From Nonomuraea maritima (GTDB lineage: Bacteria > Actinomycetota > Actinomycetes > Streptosporangiales > Streptosporangiaceae): DNA of 64,000 nucleotides. This document shows, piece by piece, positions 15,362-23,028 of the stretch. The notes under the pieces are model-generated. The model saw only the letters and a list, made by a program, of their open reading frames with translations, had not been told where the DNA came from and did not search any database. The number at the start of each line of letters is the position of its first letter. Position 1 is the stretch's first letter. Location: positions 30,717 to 94,716 of the forward strand of contig NZ_FNFB01000028.1 of NCBI RefSeq assembly GCF_900100395.1, written 5' to 3'. The translations under genes were made by a program, and so were the position numbers.

Positions 15362-15886
15362 TCAACGAGCCCGCGGTGGACGCCCCGACAGGTCGTACAT
15401 GTGGCGCCGCTCCGAGTTGGACAGCACGTCGTACGCCTCGGTCACGCCTTTGAACCGTTCGGCCGCCGCGGAGTCGCCCGGGTTCTTGTCGGGGTGGAGC
15501 TCGCGCGCGAGACGCCGGTACGCGGTCTTGATGTCCTGCTGCGTGGCGGCCTGGTCGACGCCGAGCCGCTCGTACAGCTCGCCGGCGCGCGGCCGCGGCC
15601 TTGGCCTGGGCGGCGGCTCCTCCTTCTTCCGCTTTCTCGGGCCGGGGCACGTCGCGGTGTGCGGCATCATCAGCTTCTCGTGCGGGGCGATCGGCTGGTC
15701 CTTGGTGACGCGCCTCGACCGGAGCACGCCGTGCAGGTCTTTTCGCACCGCGGTGTTGCCGCCCGGGTCCGGCTGGAGGTCGACGGCGAGCCACTTGCCC
15801 GCTTCTGTCTTCGTCCACCGGACCATCCGGCCGCATCCGGGCCGGCCGTGGTCGCCGCACCGGCCGACGTCAACCTTGGAGAACAC
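15362..15886 (-). CDS. J-domain (DnaJ-like) protein
   Basis: The C-terminal 70 residues are a J domain (LYERLGVDQAATQQDIKTAY, HPD at 131-133, RFKGVTEAYDVLS), which stimulates Hsp70/DnaK ATPase. The N-terminal 80 residues carry spaced C10, H13, C18 and C80 residues and GKWLAVDLQPDPGGN, a small zinc-binding module seen as a separate protein in actinomycetes. A proline/arginine linker joins the two. It lacks the DnaJ G/F and zinc-finger regions, so it is a specialised co-chaperone, possibly recruiting host DnaK to phage replication. Confidence 0.85.
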   Translation of the reverse strand: MFSKVDVGRCGDHGRPGCGRMVRWTKTEAGKWLAVDLQPDPGGNTAVRKDLHGVLRSRRVTKDQPIAPHEKLMMPHTATCPGPRKRKKEEPPPRPRPRPRAGELYERLGVDQAATQQDIKTAYRRLARELHPDKNPGDSAAAERFKGVTEAYDVLSNSERRHMYDLSGRPPRAR

Positions 15887-15901
15887 GCACCACCTCGCCG
15901 C

Positions 15902-16276
15902 TCACCCGCCGCCGCCCCCTCCCGACCGGCCGAACCCTCCGCGCTGGATCACAGTCCCCCTGCGGGTGGTGATCTCCGCGTTCGCTGGCTTGAGGCTGGT
16001 GCCGCCGCGCACGTATCCGGGCCGGCTCGTGGTCGACGAGCCGTACAGCCAGTGGTAGTAGGCGGCGTGGGATCCGCCGTCGCAGTACCGGTCGTCCACG
16101 ATCTGGTAGGTGCCGTCGGCCTGCTTGGTGGCGAGCACGCAGTCGGCGACCACCTCGGGGTCGTCGTCCGGGGCTGTGGCGATCAACGCGACAACGGCGC
16201 TGGCGAGGATGGTCAGCGTGACCACTGCGAGGCCGCATCCGTCTCCGTCTCCGCTGCGGCGCCGGTAGCTAGGCAT
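15902..16276 (-). CDS. small membrane-anchored or secreted protein
   Basis: After a basic start (PSYRRRSGD) there is one hydrophobic helix (CGLAVVTLTILASAVVALIATA), then VVADCVLATKQADGTYQIV, DRYCDGGSHAAYYHWLYG and ITTRRGTVIQRGGFGR, ending in poly-glycine. The C...YC pair and the RGGFG end form a pattern repeated in actinobacterial phage proteins. Expected outside the membrane. Function unknown. Confidence 0.65.
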   Translation of the reverse strand: MPSYRRRSGDGDGCGLAVVTLTILASAVVALIATAPDDDPEVVADCVLATKQADGTYQIVDDRYCDGGSHAAYYHWLYGSSTTSRPGYVRGGTSLKPANAEITTRRGTVIQRGGFGRSGGGGGG

Positions 16277-16282
16277 CGGCGG

Positions 16283-16507
16283 TCACCGCCTCGGACCGGA
16301 CCACGGACACCGGGCAGACACACGCCGCGATGAAGCACACGTACAGTACGTGAGGCCGCGCCGCATCTGCTGGACGTGCCGGTCGCACGTGAGGCCCTCG
16401 CGGGTGTGCCCGTGCTCGCACCGCGCGGTGACCTTGGTCGTGCTGTCGGCGCCGCACGGCGTGCCCAGGGCGATCGCGGTCACGGCCGTGCAGACGAGCG
16501 CGGTCAT
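16283..16507 (-). CDS. small Cys/His-rich protein
   Basis: The 74-residue product starts at an ATG overlapping the upstream stop (ATGA). CEHGHTREGLTCDRHV followed by TYCTC gives a CxHxH...CxxH...CxC arrangement that can bind zinc. The N-terminus (ALVCTAVTAIALGTPCGA) is moderately hydrophobic. No family is recognised. Confidence 0.5.
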   Translation of the reverse strand: MTALVCTAVTAIALGTPCGADSTTKVTARCEHGHTREGLTCDRHVQQMRRGLTYCTCASSRRVSARCPWSGPRR

Positions 16508-16950
16508 CGGGTTCCCTCCGTGTTGACGAAGAAGCGGGACAGCTCCCGCATCGCCTGGTCGGTCGCGGTCTTGCGGCGTCGCTGCACCTCGTCGTCGAGG
16601 TAGCGCTTGAAGTCGTCCGGGTACTGCTGGACGAGGCGGTCGAGCGCCGCACCGTGCGAGGCGTTGGCCAGCTCGGCCGCGCCTTCCGCGAACGGCAGGT
16701 GCAGCGGGCACAGCGAGCGGTACCGGCCGCCGACAGCTTCCGGGGCGGTCCGGTCGGGCCGGCTCGACGTGTGCTGGACGAGGACGACCGCGACGGGCGG
16801 GCCGCACGGGATGCCGCGCGCCTTGCGGGTGATGGCGCACGCGGGGTGGTCACCTTCGCGCCAGCGACGTATCCACGTGCTGCGGTGCCGGTAGGTGTGG
16901 TTCGTGTCGCCGAGCAGCACGAACCCGTGGCCAGGGGCCATCTCTCTCAC
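16504..16950 (-). CDS. unknown protein
   Basis: The 148-residue product (MREMAPGHGFVLLGDTNHTY, HPACAITRKARGIPCG, YRSLCPLHLPFAEGAAEL, DDFKRYLDDEVQRRRK) contains scattered Cys and His and a helical C-terminus. The GTG start overlaps the upstream stop (GTGA). No known domain. Confidence 0.55.
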   Translation of the reverse strand: MREMAPGHGFVLLGDTNHTYRHRSTWIRRWREGDHPACAITRKARGIPCGPPVAVVLVQHTSSRPDRTAPEAVGGRYRSLCPLHLPFAEGAAELANASHGAALDRLVQQYPDDFKRYLDDEVQRRRKTATDQAMRELSRFFVNTEGTR

Positions 16951-17282
16951 CAGTTCACCGCCTCATCGACGATGACGAGGTTCGCGGTGGCGCCCTTGAA
17001 CGGGCCGTGCTTGGCGCGGCGGTCGTCGGCCTGGGCGAGGTATTCGCGGCCGGAGTCCGTCAGCTGGACGCGCCACACGCCGAGCCGGGGGTGGTCGACG
17101 GCGATGTGCCCGAGCTGGGACGGCACGCGGAACGTCTCCTCTCGGGTGGAGTACTCGGTGCCGTCGAGCCGGCGGCATCCTCGAGGTGCGGGCTGGAACA
17201 GAACGCCGTCGCCCTGGTCGTGCTCGGCGATCTGGCGGAGCAGCGCGACGGAGGCGCGCTTGAGCGGCTGAGGGGAGGTCAC
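16947..17282 (-). CDS. winged-helix-like small protein
   Basis: The 111-residue product has SPQPLKRASVALLRQIAEHDQG at the start and a beta wing (RLGVWRVQLTDSGREYLAQ) typical of winged helices. GTG 17282 is chosen because GGGGGAG precedes it by about 8 bases. It sits in the coupled early operon. Likely DNA-binding. Confidence 0.55.
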   Translation of the reverse strand: MTSPQPLKRASVALLRQIAEHDQGDGVLFQPAPRGCRRLDGTEYSTREETFRVPSQLGHIAVDHPRLGVWRVQLTDSGREYLAQADDRRAKHGPFKGATANLVIVDEAVNW

Positions 17283-17286
17283 GGCG

Positions 17287-17670
17287 CTACTCCCCCTCGG
17301 GGTCCTGGTCGGCGCCGCCCTCTTGGTCAAGGAACCGCTTGCGGACGAGCTTGATCCCGTATGCGTCGCCACCGCGGGCGTGGGCCTTCGTGAACTCCCA
17401 CGTGGGCGGCCGGTCAGCAAGGACTGTGCCGTGGTCCATCACCGTGTTCTTGACGACGGCGAACGCGCGCTCGCTGTCCATCGGGAAGACCCGGTGGCCG
17501 TGGACCTCCTGCCAGAGGACGTACTTGCCGTAGCCCTGGGCGGCGCGGACGTTGTGCAGCCTCAGGTACGCCTCGAACGGGTCGGCGCCGCCCCAGACGA
17601 TCTCTTCGGGGTGCGGGTAGCGGTGGGGGTGGCGGATCAGGTTGCCGAGCTGGTCAAACGGGACCTGCAT
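17287..17670 (-). CDS. unknown early protein
   Basis: The 127-residue product begins at ATG 17670 with AAGGAGGG 8 bases upstream. It contains ADPFEAYLRLHNVRAAQGYGKYVLWQ and ERAFAVVKNTVMDHG, ending with an acidic tail (EGGADQDPEGE). No domain is recognised. Confidence 0.6.
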   Translation of the reverse strand: MQVPFDQLGNLIRHPHRYPHPEEIVWGGADPFEAYLRLHNVRAAQGYGKYVLWQEVHGHRVFPMDSERAFAVVKNTVMDHGTVLADRPPTWEFTKAHARGGDAYGIKLVRKRFLDQEGGADQDPEGE

Positions 17671-17962
17671 CGTGGTAACCCTCCTTATCAGGGTCGGATT
17701 TGAGGTTGAGCCAGCGCCGCGCGAGGGCCGCGCCACGCTGGTACGTCTCGGTGTGGTCGCCTCGTGGTGTGGGGGCCCAGGTGCTGCGTTTGGCCTCGGT
17801 CGGCCGCCAGCCGTGACCGACCTGCGCGGTCACGTACGACAGGGCGAACGCGTGCGCGTCGGATCTCTCCTCCTCGGGGAGCTCGTCGCGCTCGTGCACG
17901 CGGTGCGCGAGCGCCCGGGCGGCCTCCTCGATAGCGCGCTGCAGCGCCTGGGCCGACGTCAC
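17654..17962 (-). CDS. small unknown protein
   Basis: The 102-residue product (VTSAQALQRAIEEAARALAH) is helical in its first half and ends YQRGAALARRWLNLKSD. The GTG start overlaps the stop of the upstream HTH gene (GTGA); its own end overlaps the next gene by 17 bases. Confidence 0.55.
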   Translation of the reverse strand: MTSAQALQRAIEEAARALAHRVHERDELPEEERSDAHAFALSYVTAQVGHGWRPTEAKRSTWAPTPRGDHTETYQRGAALARRWLNLKSDPDKEGYHDAGPV

Positions 17963-18279
17963 GACCGCGCCTTGCGCTGCGGCCTGCGCTCCACCAGCTT
18001 GTAGTGGCAGGCAGCGGCGATGTAGCGGTCGATCATCCTGCGGCTTCTGCCGGTCTCGGTGCAGATCTGGTCGACGGTCAGCCCCTCGTTGACGAGCTGG
18101 GCGACCTTCTCCACGGCGGCCCGGCCGAGGCGGCCCTTGGGCAGCCAGACCGGGGCGCCGGTGTCGGGTTCGTCGATAACGCATCCGGCCTCGAACAGTT
18201 CCCGGATGATGATCTTGGCCGTGGGAGTGGCCTTCCTCCGCAGGACTCGGCTGATGACCTGCTCGGCGGTGCTGGGCAT
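17959..18279 (-). CDS. helix-turn-helix protein
   Basis: In this 106-residue protein, VAQLVNEGLTVDQICTETGRSRRMIDRYIAAACHYKLV (residues about 60-97) is a classic HTH. The first half has a second helical region (AEQVISRVLRRKATPTAKIIIRELFE). Likely a DNA-binding regulator or adaptor in the early operon. Confidence 0.65.
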   Translation of the reverse strand: MPSTAEQVISRVLRRKATPTAKIIIRELFEAGCVIDEPDTGAPVWLPKGRLGRAAVEKVAQLVNEGLTVDQICTETGRSRRMIDRYIAAACHYKLVERRPQRKARS

Positions 18280-18291
18280 GGTGTGGTTCTC

Positions 18292-18486
18292 CTACTGCGA
18301 TGCCGTGGCGCGGAGCGCGAGCTGTCGCGCTGCTGCGATGTCGTCCGGGGTGACGTGGCCCTCGACGACGGCGAGCAGGGTCGCGCCGTCCGAGGACCAA
18401 ATAGCCGTGTTACGCGGTATGGCCTTCTTGTTTCGGCTGCGGTTCCGCTTGCGCTTTACGTCGAGCGCGTCGGCGGGAGTTAGCAC
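18292..18486 (-). CDS. small basic protein, overlapping gene
   Basis: The 64-residue product starts at GTG 18486 with GAAGGAGA about 8 bases upstream. Its N-terminus is strongly basic (DVKRKRNRSRNKK) and is encoded by a dispersed repeat copy; the rest (WSSDGATLLAVVEGHVTPDDIAAARQLA) is a compact unit. The first 77 bases overlap another gene in a different frame. Confidence 0.5.
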   Translation of the reverse strand: MLTPADALDVKRKRNRSRNKKAIPRNTAIWSSDGATLLAVVEGHVTPDDIAAARQLALRATASQ

Positions 18487-18583
18487 GCTGTGTCTCCTTC
18501 GGGTCAGGTAGGGGAAGCTGGTAGCCGACGATCTCACCGTCGACGATGACGGGCTCGCCGAGTTGCTTCGGCTTGCGTGGCAT
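18410..18583 (-). CDS. 57-residue protein, overlapping gene
   Basis: This small gene starts at an ATG overlapping the upstream stop (ATGA) and ends inside the next gene. The product begins MPRKPKQLGEPVIVDGEIVG and ends in a basic, Gln-rich tail (RRRARRKAQAEPQ) partly encoded by the dispersed repeat. The same KAQAEPQ peptide appears near the start of the four-RHH protein at 33448, also beginning MPRK. Function unknown. Confidence 0.5.
   Translation of the reverse strand: MPRKPKQLGEPVIVDGEIVGYQLPLPDPKETQRANSRRRARRKAQAEPQPKQEGHTA
18441..18459 (-). repeat. dispersed repeat, copy 4 (inside two overlapping genes)
   Basis: Minus strand reads GTAAAGCGCAAGCGGAACC. It encodes KRKRN in one gene and KAQAEP in the other. 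Confidence 0.65.
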
Positions 18584-18765
18584 CAGGTCCTCGGCTTGTC
18601 GTCGTCCTTGGTGAGGCCCATGAGCCGGAAGTACGGCGCGGCCACGAACCCGACCATGCAGACGAGGAAGATGAGGACACCGCCCGGCTTGCTGTCCTGG
18701 TAGGTGATCCAGGACGCGCCGCAGGTGACGGCCACCATGACGAGGAACGCGACCAGGCGGCTCAC
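18583..18765 (-). CDS. 60-residue two-helix membrane protein
   Basis: Two hydrophobic segments (LVAFLVMVAVTCGASWITY and GGVLIFLVCMVGFVAAPYF) are separated by a short polar loop; the tail is charged (TKDDDKPRT). GTG 18765 overlaps the stop of the RuvC-like gene (GTGA). Confidence 0.6.
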   Translation of the reverse strand: MSRLVAFLVMVAVTCGASWITYQDSKPGGVLIFLVCMVGFVAAPYFRLMGLTKDDDKPRT

Positions 18766-19304
18766 GCGGACACCCGCCTTACGGTGTTGACGTCCTTGAG
18801 GACTCGCCGATGCGTGGCCGGGAGATCGAACGCAGGGTGACCGAGGTAGTCCAGGCCGAGCCAGCGCAACCACGCGGCGTCGCACTCGTCCTCGGTGGCG
18901 AACTCAACGCCGGCCCGCTTGAGCGCGGCGGTGGCCATCTGGCTCTTAGTCGCGTCGCCTCTACTGGTGGCGTAGATCTTGAGGTGCATCACGTTGACCA
19001 ACGCGAGCGTCACGCCAGACCGCCAGCAGGCGAGCCGGACGTTGCCGCTGATCTCCGCTAGGCGGTGCGCCGCTGCGGAGCGCAGGCTGGCCGCGTAGTC
19101 CTCCAGCACAAGCATGTCCGGCTTGAGCCGGAACAGCACGTCGTAGACGTGGGCCTGGATGTGGTCCATCCGGGCCAGGTCGTCGGCGAGAGACCTGGCG
19201 CCCTTCACCTTCGGAGCAACGATCGCTTCGGTGCTGCCGTCCGGGAGCGCGAGCCCGGACTGCTCGGCCGCGAGGTCAAGCCCTACGACGCGGGGAAATG
19301 TCAT
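18762..19304 (-). CDS. RuvC-like Holliday junction resolvase
   Basis: The 180-residue protein has the RNase H-fold pattern of RuvC: first acidic strand RVVGLDLAAEQSGLAL, second acidic strand DMLVLEDYAAS, and a final DECDAAWLRWLGLDYL with paired acidic residues. It would cut branched DNA made by the RecT-like/YqaJ recombination or by replication before packaging. ATG 19304 overlaps the upstream stop (ATGA). Confidence 0.8.
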   Translation of the reverse strand: MTFPRVVGLDLAAEQSGLALPDGSTEAIVAPKVKGARSLADDLARMDHIQAHVYDVLFRLKPDMLVLEDYAASLRSAAAHRLAEISGNVRLACWRSGVTLALVNVMHLKIYATSRGDATKSQMATAALKRAGVEFATEDECDAAWLRWLGLDYLGHPAFDLPATHRRVLKDVNTVRRVSA

Positions 19305-19549
19305 GTCCAATCCTTCGGGGTGTCGATGTCGTGCAGGTCGTGATCAACCACGTAGTCGAGCCAGGCGGCTAACCCTGCCTGGCCGGTGACGTCGTCCGGT
19401 TTCAGGGCTCGGGCCCGCCTGTCGCGTCGCGCGCGAGCGGCCCGCTTGTGCTGGCGACGCAGCCACAGCCCGTACAAGACCAACCCGGCCGCGGCCGACA
19501 CCGTGATGGTGCCGACCACGGCCAGGAGGGAGACGACGAGGTCTTTCAC
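19301..19549 (-). CDS. single-pass membrane protein
   Basis: The 82-residue protein has one N-terminal membrane helix (LVVSLLAVVGTITVSAAAGLVLYGLWL), a very basic cytoplasmic stretch (RRQHKRAARARRDRRAR) and an acidic end. GTG start with GTGA overlap. Function unknown. Confidence 0.6.
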   Translation of the reverse strand: MKDLVVSLLAVVGTITVSAAAGLVLYGLWLRRQHKRAARARRDRRARALKPDDVTGQAGLAAWLDYVVDHDLHDIDTPKDWT

Positions 19550-19965
19550 GGGGTGGGCTGGGTCTCCGCGACGGCGTCGAGTTCCTCGGTGTCGTCGTTG
19601 GGCGAGATTCCGGCCTCGGTCAGGCGGGCGCGGAGCGTCGCCTGTCGCAGGTGCGCGAGCGCGAGGTCGCGCCGCAGCTCGTGAACCTCCCCGGCGAGGT
19701 CGGCGTGCGCCTGGATCGCGCGGTGTGCCGCGTCGACGGCGTTATCGTGCTGGGCCTCGGTCAGTTGCATGCGGCGTTCGAGCTCGCGCCGCGTTGCCTC
19801 CTGGCCGAAGGCGTAGCTGAGCGGGCAGCACACGATGAGCACGAGCTGGACCGTGATGAACGTCCAGATCCCCGCCGACACGAAGCTGAGGCCGAGGTAC
19901 GCGGCCGCGGCCGCGACGACGAGCCCGCGCTGGCGTCGGGTCAGCCGGTTCCACCACTCTTCCAT
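19546..19965 (-). CDS. membrane protein with coiled-coil tail
   Basis: The 139-residue product starts MEEWWNRLTRRQRG, has two adjacent hydrophobic helices (GLVVAAAAAYLGLSFVSAG and WTFITVQLVLIVCCPLSYAFG) and then a long heptad-like helix rich in Ala, Arg and Glu. ATG 19965 overlaps the upstream stop. The design is similar to spanin or division-interfering proteins, but no family is recognised. Confidence 0.6.
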   Translation of the reverse strand: MEEWWNRLTRRQRGLVVAAAAAYLGLSFVSAGIWTFITVQLVLIVCCPLSYAFGQEATRRELERRMQLTEAQHDNAVDAAHRAIQAHADLAGEVHELRRDLALAHLRQATLRARLTEAGISPNDDTEELDAVAETQPTP

Positions 19966-20330
19966 CAGGCGGCCTGCCCTTCGAGTGCGCCCAGCACGTC
20001 GACGAGCGTCGCGCGGTCGTTCCAGAAGGCCAGCCACCGCGGCGGCGACGCCTCGTCCTTGGGCCGGCCGAGCACCGCGGCGATCTCGGCGCAGACCTGC
20101 TGCGCGACGTCCCAGCGGGCGAGGTAGCCGGGGTCCGTGCTGGACGGCTTGACGCAGGCCAGCTCCGTGACGGGCAGGCCCGCAGCGAGGCTGATGGCTC
20201 CCACCAGGTCGAAGCCGGGTGTCGTGGGACTCTCGGAGTAGTACCTGCCCTGGATCCAGCCGCCCGTCCTGAGCATGTCGGCGGCTCCGGCCCGGACGGC
20301 GGCCGTGCCGGGGACGGTGAGGGTGGTCAT
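19965..20330 (-). CDS. DUF6197-like protein
   Basis: The 121-residue product has AAVRAGAADMLRTGGWIQGRYY, FDLVGAISLAAGLP and WLAFWNDRATLVDVLGALEG, the pattern of the actinomycete DUF6197 family (GW.qg, GA..lA, WND..t...V). The biochemical role of the family is unknown. ATG 20330 overlaps the upstream stop (ATGA). Confidence 0.65.
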   Translation of the reverse strand: MTTLTVPGTAAVRAGAADMLRTGGWIQGRYYSESPTTPGFDLVGAISLAAGLPVTELACVKPSSTDPGYLARWDVAQQVCAEIAAVLGRPKDEASPPRWLAFWNDRATLVDVLGALEGQAA

Positions 20331-20455
20331 TTGACGATCTCGCTTTCCAGGAGAAACGGGGACGACGCGGCGAGGATGACCGCAGCGGCCAGGACCGCGA
20401 GCAGCACCAGCCCGATCAGCGCCCACAGATCTGGGCGGTCGTCGCGTCGGTTCAC
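20327..20455 (-). CDS. 42-residue single-pass membrane peptide
   Basis: After VNRRDDRPD comes one membrane helix (LWALIGLVLLAVLAAAVILA), then SSPFLLESEIVK. The GTG start overlaps the upstream stop (GTGA) and the stop overlaps the next ATG. The double coupling supports a real tiny gene. Confidence 0.5.
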   Translation of the reverse strand: MNRRDDRPDLWALIGLVLLAVLAAAVILAASSPFLLESEIVK

Positions 20456-20697
20456 TGGCCACCGCCAGGCGCCCAGTCGAGTTCGTCTGGCGTGACCTGC
20501 ACGAGCTCGACGCGAGTCGGGGAGCCGGTTGCGCGCGCCTGGTCGGCCAGCCGCCGCCATTCGCCTGCGGCGTGCTCGATCGTGAGTAGCTGGTCTGGGT
20601 TCATCGCCGTGTTGTTGACGAAGACCAGCCAGTACGTCTCTGTCGCTGGGTCCCCGGAGGCCTTCGGGAAGGCGTCTGGTGTGAGTTTTGTCGTCAC
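20452..20697 (-). CDS. small unknown protein
   Basis: The 81-residue product contains TETYWLVFVNNTAMNPDQLL, EHAAGEWRRLADQARATG and VELVQVTPDELDWAPG, an alpha/beta pattern. GTG start coupled by GTGA. No domain is recognised. Confidence 0.55.
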   Translation of the reverse strand: MTTKLTPDAFPKASGDPATETYWLVFVNNTAMNPDQLLTIEHAAGEWRRLADQARATGSPTRVELVQVTPDELDWAPGGGQ

Positions 20698-21095
20698 GCG
20701 CGGCTCGACTCCGGGAGTCGAGCCGGCTGGGCGGCGGTGGCGAGGGGTTCACTTTTGCACTGATCACCCGCAGGCTCGGGCTTGCCGTCGATGTCGTGGT
20801 ACCAGCCGAAACCGGTCATCCACTTGGCGGTGCGGCCGCACGTGGTGCACTCGGTGGTCTCAGAGGGCTGGCTGCTGCTGGGGTCGCGGTTCAGGTCGGC
20901 GTACCGGATGAGGGCTTCCAGCTGGCGGGCACGCTGCTTCAGGCCCGCGATTTCCTGGTCGGCGCGTTGCCGGACCTGCTCGGCCTGCCCCAGCAGGCTG
21001 TTGCGCTGGCCGACGAGCATCTGGATCGTGTCGGCGGTGAACATCGTGCCGAGCGGGTCGTTGGGGCTGATGCCGAACTGCTCTTCGCTGGTCAT
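20694..21095 (-). CDS. coiled-coil plus zinc-binding protein
   Basis: The 133-residue product has a helical coiled-coil (LVGQRNSLLGQAEQVRQRAD and following, about 27-70) and then CTTCGRTAKWMTGFGWYH...C, a likely zinc site. ATG 21095 has GGAAGG 8 bases upstream. It is the first gene after the 21132-21170 hairpin and begins the coupled chain of small genes. Confidence 0.6.
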   Translation of the reverse strand: MTSEEQFGISPNDPLGTMFTADTIQMLVGQRNSLLGQAEQVRQRADQEIAGLKQRARQLEALIRYADLNRDPSSSQPSETTECTTCGRTAKWMTGFGWYHDIDGKPEPAGDQCKSEPLATAAQPARLPESSRA

Positions 21096-21131
21096 AGCCA
21101 GTCCTTCCAAGGGGAGAGTCAGGGGTTGGTG

Positions 21132-21170
21132 CCGTCCGGGCGTCCTGGCTGTGCGCGGACGCCCGGACGG
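21132..21170 (-). terminator. strong hairpin terminator
   Basis: A perfect 14-bp stem (CCGTCCGGGCGTCC and complement) with an 11-base loop lies 3 bp past the stop of the gene ending at 21173. Confidence 0.75.
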
Positions 21171-21172
21171 GG

Positions 21173-21568
21173 CTATCGGTTGCGGCCGGGCTCGCTGCTC
21201 CGGGTGATGGACGTTCCGCCAATCGAGGCGAACTCGATGCGGCGGACGATCACGCAGCCGGTGCACTTGCACTCGGCGAGCAGGTCGCGCTCGTTGTTGT
21301 TGCGGTACGCCCAGGTCGCGTGTCCGGCGAGTTCCTCGCGCATGACGCGGAGCATGTGGTCCCGCTCCCAGCGCACTTCTGCGAGGTTCTCGGCCAGCTC
21401 AGCCTCTCGGCAGTCGCACGCGGGGTGGTGGTCTGCGCAGGCTCGCCAGCGCGGATCCATGGTGTTCTTCGGCAGCGGCAGGACCAGCGGAATCTCCGGG
21501 CGCTTCTCGCGCCACCGGGGCGGTCTGAACCGCACCACGTGGCGCACGGCCACCTCTGTGGACGCCAT
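21173..21568 (-). CDS. Cys-rich protein downstream of RecT-like gene
   Basis: The 131-residue product has WRACADHHPACDCREAELAE and a charged helix, then CKCTGCVIVRRIEF. The CxxxHHxxCxC and CxCxxC groups suggest zinc binding. It is coupled to the RecT-like gene, with which it may work in recombination; the pattern is common in actinobacterial phages. Confidence 0.6.
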   Translation of the reverse strand: MASTEVAVRHVVRFRPPRWREKRPEIPLVLPLPKNTMDPRWRACADHHPACDCREAELAENLAEVRWERDHMLRVMREELAGHATWAYRNNNERDLLAECKCTGCVIVRRIEFASIGGTSITRSSEPGRNR

Positions 21569-23028
21569 CAGAAGCCGCCGCCCTGCTGCTCACCCTGCTG
21601 GGCCTCGGCCGCCTGCTTGGCGGCGCTAACCATGGTCTCCCAGGTGGCGCGGGGCTGCTCCGCGCCGAGCGCCGCCTCCAGCAGCTGGGCCACCGCTTCC
21701 ACCTGCTCGAATGTCAGGTCGTCGGCGTTCATGATCGGCTGCTCCAGGATGATGGACAGGTCCTGGAAGCGGTCCTCGCCGTTGGTGATGCCGATCCGGG
21801 TGAAAGACTCGTCGATCTGCTTGTAGAGGCTGAGCCGCCGCTTGGCGCGCTCAACCAGGAGCCGCTTCAGCTCGTCGATGGCGGACTGCGCCTGGCCGTG
21901 GGTGAGGTTCTTCGTCGAGCCCTCGACCGGGACCTTCAGGAACTCGGACAGCCACGCGAACCGTGCCTCGTCGTTCAGCTTCGTCGATCCGCGCCCAGTG
22001 TGCACGGTGATCCCGGCGTCCGTCATGAGGATGCCCAGCTCGCGCAGCTGATCCTTGTTCGCGGGCTCGTCCTCGACGACGTCGCCCTCGACGGGCTCGT
22101 CGGCGTCGGCCGGAGGCTGCTCGCCGCCGGCGAGCTTCTCGTCCGGCGCCGCGGCGACCGGCCCGCTGGCGGGCTCGGCGCTCGCCTGCGCCTCCTCCGG
22201 CTCCATCACGGTGGGCGGCAGGTGCTCGCCCCGGCCGAGCGCGCTCTCCACCGCGGCGGCCTGCGCCGGCGTCAGGTCAGCCGCCGACCGGAAGGTGTAG
22301 TCCGGGTGGACGAGATGCAGGTAGCCGAGCTTGTCAGTCACGCCCTTCTCGTCCATCAGCTTGGCCAGGCGGCGAAGCTGATCGGTGGTGGCCTTGACCA
22401 CGCCGGTCACCTCCTGCGAGGCCGTGGCTGCCTCGCGCACCGAGGCGCCCGCCTCCACCCTGGCGTCGGTGACGACGTACGAGCCGTCCGGGTTCATCTC
22501 CGCGCCCAGCTCCTCCGGCACGTAGGTGAAGCCGAGCAGCGCCTCCTTGCAGGCTTCCCGGGCGCATTCGGACACCGAGCGGGCCTTGAGCATCTGCTCG
22601 GGGTACTTGAGGTAGTTCTCGTTCTGCTTGATCAGCCCGGCCTTCCGGGCCCGGTCCATCGTCCACGTCGCCCGGAACTCGAAGTCCGGGTCGTCGGCAC
22701 GGATGATGGTGGTGACGGCCTTGACGACGTTGCCTTCGTCGTCGTGCTCCACCCACGTGCGCAGCTTGTGCCCGGCCTTACGGACCAGCGCCGACATGAG
22801 GCCTGCCGACGCGGTCGGCTTGCCCTTGATGATGTGGACCTCGGTGATGGCGACCATCGGCTCGACGCCGAGCGCGATGCCCCACTCGACCGCGTACAGC
22901 ACGTTGGCGGGCTGCTTGCGGTAGGCGTCCGGCAGCAGGCCCGCGTTGGACAGGTCCTGCGCGTACTTGATGCGGGCAGGCATGTCCCACGTGGCGATAG
23001 CGGGCAGGTTGGGGGTTGCTGCGGTCAT
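21568..23028 (-). CDS. recT: RecT-like single-strand annealing protein
   Basis: The N-terminal 200 residues match the phage RecT-like family of actinobacteria: MPARIKYAQDLSNAGLLPDA, NVLYAVEWGIALGVEPMVAI, VHIIKGKPTASAGLMSALVR and a MLKARSVSECAREACKEALLG region. It should pair single strands produced by the YqaJ exonuclease encoded immediately upstream. The long C-terminal half is acidic and proline-rich (270-320) and then has two similar helical units (DQLRRLAKLMDEKGVT at 220 and DQLRELGILMTDAGIT at 330). At 486 residues it is longer than usual. Confidence 0.8.
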   Translation of the reverse strand: MTAATPNLPAIATWDMPARIKYAQDLSNAGLLPDAYRKQPANVLYAVEWGIALGVEPMVAITEVHIIKGKPTASAGLMSALVRKAGHKLRTWVEHDDEGNVVKAVTTIIRADDPDFEFRATWTMDRARKAGLIKQNENYLKYPEQMLKARSVSECAREACKEALLGFTYVPEELGAEMNPDGSYVVTDARVEAGASVREAATASQEVTGVVKATTDQLRRLAKLMDEKGVTDKLGYLHLVHPDYTFRSAADLTPAQAAAVESALGRGEHLPPTVMEPEEAQASAEPASGPVAAAPDEKLAGGEQPPADADEPVEGDVVEDEPANKDQLRELGILMTDAGITVHTGRGSTKLNDEARFAWLSEFLKVPVEGSTKNLTHGQAQSAIDELKRLLVERAKRRLSLYKQIDESFTRIGITNGEDRFQDLSIILEQPIMNADDLTFEQVEAVAQLLEAALGAEQPRATWETMVSAAKQAAEAQQGEQQGGGF

